In this document: in pieces, positions 16,121-18,345 of the stretch
How the letters are laid out: every line of letters begins with the position of its first letter
Position numbering within the stretch: position 1 is the first letter of the stretch
Source of the DNA: Pedobacter sp. UBA4863
GTDB lineage: Bacteria; Bacteroidota; Bacteroidia; Sphingobacteriales; Sphingobacteriaceae
Reading direction: 5' to 3'
NCBI RefSeq assembly: GCF_002399615.1
Contig: NZ_DHDZ01000018.1
Location: 19,776 to 38,120 of the forward strand
Length of the DNA: 18,345 nt
Made by a program: the position numbers and the translations under genes
The notes under the pieces: generated by a model
The model's database searches: none
Told to the model about the DNA's origin: nothing
The model's input: only the letters and a program-made list of their open reading frames with translations

Positions 16121-16579
16121 TTAACTATATATACGCCTTAGTGGTGTATCATTGTGGGTTTTAAAAAGGTAGATGGGTATAAATGAGAGGGCTATATACA
16201 CCGCATTGAAAAACAAATGTGCTTTCCAGCTCAATTTGGAGATAATGCCCCCACAGGTACAAGGCAGTTCTAGCCCAGATGCTAGGAGAATGACAATATA
16301 AAGTTCAAATGCCAGCAATAGAAAAAATGAAAAATAACAGCCTAAAATTCTGGTATTTTCTTTCCATAGCAATACTACAATGCCCAGTTCAACCAAGGGC
16401 AGCAACCAAGCCAGTATAGGTGCTATTTCTTGCAGCCACACCAAGGGTACCAATTGCATTTGGGCAACAAAACGTTGGTACTCGGTTAGTTTTGTAATAC
16501 TCGCATAGCTCCACATTAACACCAATAGCAGTATGCAGCTAAAGGTGATGTATTCGTATTTTTTTTTGTTGCTGTACAT
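16121..16579 (-). CDS. MauE/DoxX-family redox-associated membrane protein
   Basis: The 152-residue protein has four hydrophobic segments (about 11-29, 52-72, 79-103, 121-139), as expected for MauE, the methylamine-utilisation protein linked to disulfide chemistry, and related DoxX-like proteins. The motif LPCTCGGIISKLSW places Cys107 and Cys109 at the end of the third segment, the recognised Bacteroidota MauE pattern and a likely redox centre. By family analogy with the VKOR/DsbB-like role proposed for MauE, it would pass electrons between the membrane and a periplasmic thioredoxin; the partner encoded here is the TlpA-like protein on the facing operon. It is the first gene of a two-gene minus-strand unit with DUF6520 and has a promoter at 16638-16645. 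Confidence 0.85.
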   Translation of the reverse strand: MYSNKKKYEYITFSCILLLVLMWSYASITKLTEYQRFVAQMQLVPLVWLQEIAPILAWLLPLVELGIVVLLWKENTRILGCYFSFFLLLAFELYIVILLASGLELPCTCGGIISKLSWKAHLFFNAVYIALSFIPIYLFKTHNDTPLRRIYS

Positions 16580-16637
16580 GGCTTTTGTGTTTATAAAGCA
16601 TACTTGTTTTGGTTTTTTGAATTACCAATGGCATAAT

Positions 16638-16645
16638 CAAAGTTA
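16638..16645 (-). promoter_or_regulatory. Bacteroidetes -7 box of the mauE-like/DUF6520 operon
   Basis: On the minus strand the bases read TAACTTTG, an exact TAnnTTTG and identical to the box in front of the structured RNA at 9543. The start codon is 59 bases downstream. No clear -33 TTTG is seen 19 bases upstream. Confidence 0.55.
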
Positions 16646-16706
16646 TCATACATAGCTTGCAGTGTGTCATTGGAAATCCGAATAATTAAGTTTGAAAATC
16701 CAAATT

Positions 16707-17243
16707 TTAATAGTTCCAGATGTCTATCAGATAGCTATAGTTGATAGAAAGATAGTTAGCCATATCCTTTTTCTTCAAGTAAGGCAGACTTGGCCTAAAA
16801 AACACTCTAAAAGCATCAATTCTTTCCTGTGCAGGCATTTCCAATAACCGCATTCTCAATAATGCCCCAGCTTCATATTCGGCACAAAGTGCCTCATAAA
16901 CAGGTCTTAATTCATTGAAGCGCTGGTAAAGCTTTTGTAGATCGTCAAAATTCCATTGATAAACCACACATGGCATACAGGCTTCAAGGTAACGATGTTG
17001 ATAGTGTTTGCAAGTTACAAAAAACTGATATTGGTTAATAAAATTAATGATAGCAGGAAGTTCGCGTTCATGCTGGTCGTATTCTTTGAGCAATCCCTCA
17101 GACAAATAAGCTATGCTTCCCGTTTTTCTTAACACATTTCGTTGTAGCTTAACTTCAATACGCTTCGCCAAGCTACAGATCATATCCCAAGCTTCTGGCC
17201 GCAAGGGCCCTAGGCGTTGCAACTTGTGTTTTAAAGTATCCAT
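16707..17243 (-). CDS. Crp/Fnr-like regulator with degenerate domains
   Basis: The 178-residue protein has the Bacteroidota Crp/Fnr layout. An N-terminal cyclic-nucleotide-binding-like beta roll contains LSEGLLKEY and a middle strand pair near ACMPCVVYQWNFDDLQ. A long connecting helix (RFNELRPVYEALCAEYEAGA) follows, then ERIDAFRVFF and a C-terminal KKDMANYLSINYSYLIDIWNY. The C-terminal stretch lines up with the usual helix-turn-helix, where the recognition helix normally reads like TPETLSRIRK; here the arginines are lost and the protein stops soon after, so DNA binding is doubtful. No phosphate-binding cassette for cAMP is seen. It starts 16 bases after the neighbouring membrane-protein gene, suggesting one operon. 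It could be a regulator or a decayed homologue with another role. Confidence 0.68.
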   Translation of the reverse strand: MDTLKHKLQRLGPLRPEAWDMICSLAKRIEVKLQRNVLRKTGSIAYLSEGLLKEYDQHERELPAIINFINQYQFFVTCKHYQHRYLEACMPCVVYQWNFDDLQKLYQRFNELRPVYEALCAEYEAGALLRMRLLEMPAQERIDAFRVFFRPSLPYLKKKDMANYLSINYSYLIDIWNY

Positions 17244-17259
17244 CTAATAAAAAAACATG

Positions 17260-18147
17260 TTAAATAAACGGTGTCTGCTGGGCATCTAAATCTTTGGTGA
17301 GCTCCAAATAGCGACGTTTAAACTTTAGATAGGCGGCTTGCCTATCCTGCTCAATTTCGATTAAGTTTTGTAGGCACTCATTTGTTTCTTTCAAAATTTC
17401 CGCTTCCTCATCTGCTAAAAAACTTTGGTGCGCAATCATAGCTTTAGCTAACCCTAGATCATCTACCTCAACCTCAAAACTAGCTTTCAACGTTTTGTAT
17501 ATTTCAAAAACACGTAGGGTTTCTTCAAATGTTAAATAATCCTTATAGAGTTTCGAAAGCCTTAGAGGTTCTCCACTTAAAAAGTAAAACGGAAAGAACC
17601 CATAGGTTTCAAGCCGCTGTCCACGTGGTGTTTGATGCATTTCGGCCAGTATATTAGTTGGTCCAAATTGTCGTATGTGTGCCAACCACCTATTTTCTAT
17701 ATCATGCATTTTGCTATAGTTTAACAAATGCACTTTTTCTAAGTGATGATATTTCCATGCTCCGAGGCAACCATGATAAATGTCAATCTCATTGCTATAC
17801 GAAACATGTATGTAGTCTTTGTGGTAATCAGTGTAACATTGCTCAATTTGTTTTACCAATTCACTATTTTGTTTAAGCTGCTGTGCAATTAGCAACCACA
17901 AAGCAAGCATTGTAAAAAATACTACAGCCCAAGGGAGGTATGTAGTAAGAGGATGGTTATCCATCCAATCGGTAAAAGCGAAAAAATTGATGGCAAAGAG
18001 GCCAACAAAGACAATGGCAAAAGGACCATCAAAAGGCCCTTTAACCCTATATAAGGTATCATATACAGCGTTGATAGTAGTATCCTGATCTGGTACGGGC
18101 AGCGCTTTTTCAAATAACTGTGGGAATGTTTTTAAGTTCTTCGACAT
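17260..18147 (-). CDS. Unidentified two-TM protein with long cytoplasmic part
   Basis: I do not recognise this family. The 295-residue protein has two hydrophobic segments close together near the N-terminus (about 41-58 and 71-90), separated by a short loop FTDWMDNHPLTTY. The remaining 200 residues are soluble, probably cytoplasmic, and end in a charged helical region (about 215-290; EEAEILKETNECLQNLIEIEQDR) with coiled-coil character. No enzyme motif stands out. It is upstream of and probably co-transcribed with the Crp/Fnr-like gene 16 bases away, so the two may work together, the membrane protein perhaps sensing and the regulator responding; that is inference. The start ATG at 18147 is followed by a normal MSKNLKTF sequence. 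Confidence 0.72.
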   Translation of the reverse strand: MSKNLKTFPQLFEKALPVPDQDTTINAVYDTLYRVKGPFDGPFAIVFVGLFAINFFAFTDWMDNHPLTTYLPWAVVFFTMLALWLLIAQQLKQNSELVKQIEQCYTDYHKDYIHVSYSNEIDIYHGCLGAWKYHHLEKVHLLNYSKMHDIENRWLAHIRQFGPTNILAEMHQTPRGQRLETYGFFPFYFLSGEPLRLSKLYKDYLTFEETLRVFEIYKTLKASFEVEVDDLGLAKAMIAHQSFLADEEAEILKETNECLQNLIEIEQDRQAAYLKFKRRYLELTKDLDAQQTPFI

Positions 18148-18172
18148 AGTTTTGGTTCATTAATTTTGATTC

Positions 18173-18297
18173 ATCCTTCGGTCTTCAGTCTTTAACCTTA
18201 GCCTCAACCTCAATCTTTGTTCTTTCAGCTCTCATCCTTGCTCTTTACTCTTTGCTCTTTCAACTTCGGTCATCGGTCTTTTAGCCTTCGGTCTGCC
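18173..18297. repeat. Degenerate 7-bp tandem repeat tract
   Basis: This pyrimidine-rich tract divides into about 18 units of seven bases with a core CTTT, for example GGTCTTC, AGTCTTT, ATCTTTG, TTCTTTC, ATCCTTG, CTCTTTA, CTCTTTG, CTCTTTC. Two units of six bases and one of eight are needed to keep register. On the other strand it reads as purine heptads such as AAAGAGC. No ORF is encoded. It lies just upstream of the gene that starts at 18147. Confidence 0.65.
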
Positions 18298-18345
18298 AAA
18301 TTCTTTTCGTTACATTGGCAAATAGCTAGATTTCTCGTCGCTATG

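Noticed and set aside
18173..18297. A CRISPR array or regulatory iteron set
   Set aside because: Units are seven bases, degenerate and without spacers, and no cas or replication gene is nearby.

Overview
The window looks like chromosome of a member of the Bacteroidota, most probably the Sphingobacteriaceae (Pedobacter-like). Three things point there: a SusC/SusD outer-membrane pair, DUF6520 and MauE-type membrane proteins, and promoter -7 boxes of the Bacteroidetes form TAnnTTTG in place of sigma70 boxes. This is inference from gene content; no rRNA or other marker gene is present.

Positions 1-7612, all plus strand, form a phage-defence block. It opens inside a type IC restriction-modification locus: the 3' part of hsdS (entering inside the TAEL spacer repeats), then a homologue of the anticodon nuclease PrrC, then hsdR. 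The order hsdS-prrC-hsdR is that of the classical E. coli prr locus, and the PrrC Arg/Glu/His catalytic triad is intact. Behind it come a PD-(D/E)xK/DUF5655 protein, an AbiH-family abortive-infection protein and a small secreted protein that may be an OB-fold, spaced closely enough to be one transcript.

Positions 7659-9440, all minus strand, hold a DUF2971 protein, a four-helix-bundle (23S IVP-like) protein and a small XRE regulator with a perfect inverted repeat upstream of its start. A strong hairpin whose loop can pair with downstream sequence lies at 9136-9184.

Positions 9441-10074 contain no protein gene. They carry a well-supported rod-like structured RNA (about 9555-9730) behind its own TAnnTTTG promoter, best explained as a 6S-like RNA, then a terminator hairpin, then three successive stem-loops in front of susC.

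Positions 10075-16579 form a coherent nutrient-uptake/redox locus. A SusC/SusD/thioredoxin-DUF3738-like operon on the plus strand converges, across a shared terminator, on a minus-strand mauE-like/DUF6520 operon. The DUF6520 product is a small secreted polypeptide with two cysteines, so the locus combines a periplasmic thioredoxin, a redox membrane protein, a cysteine-bearing secreted peptide and an outer-membrane transporter. It is the best candidate here for an undescribed system.

Positions 16707-18147 (minus) hold a Crp/Fnr-like regulator and an unidentified two-TM protein. The window ends in a degenerate 7-bp repeat tract (18173-18297). No tRNA, rRNA, CRISPR array, insertion sequence or integrase was seen.
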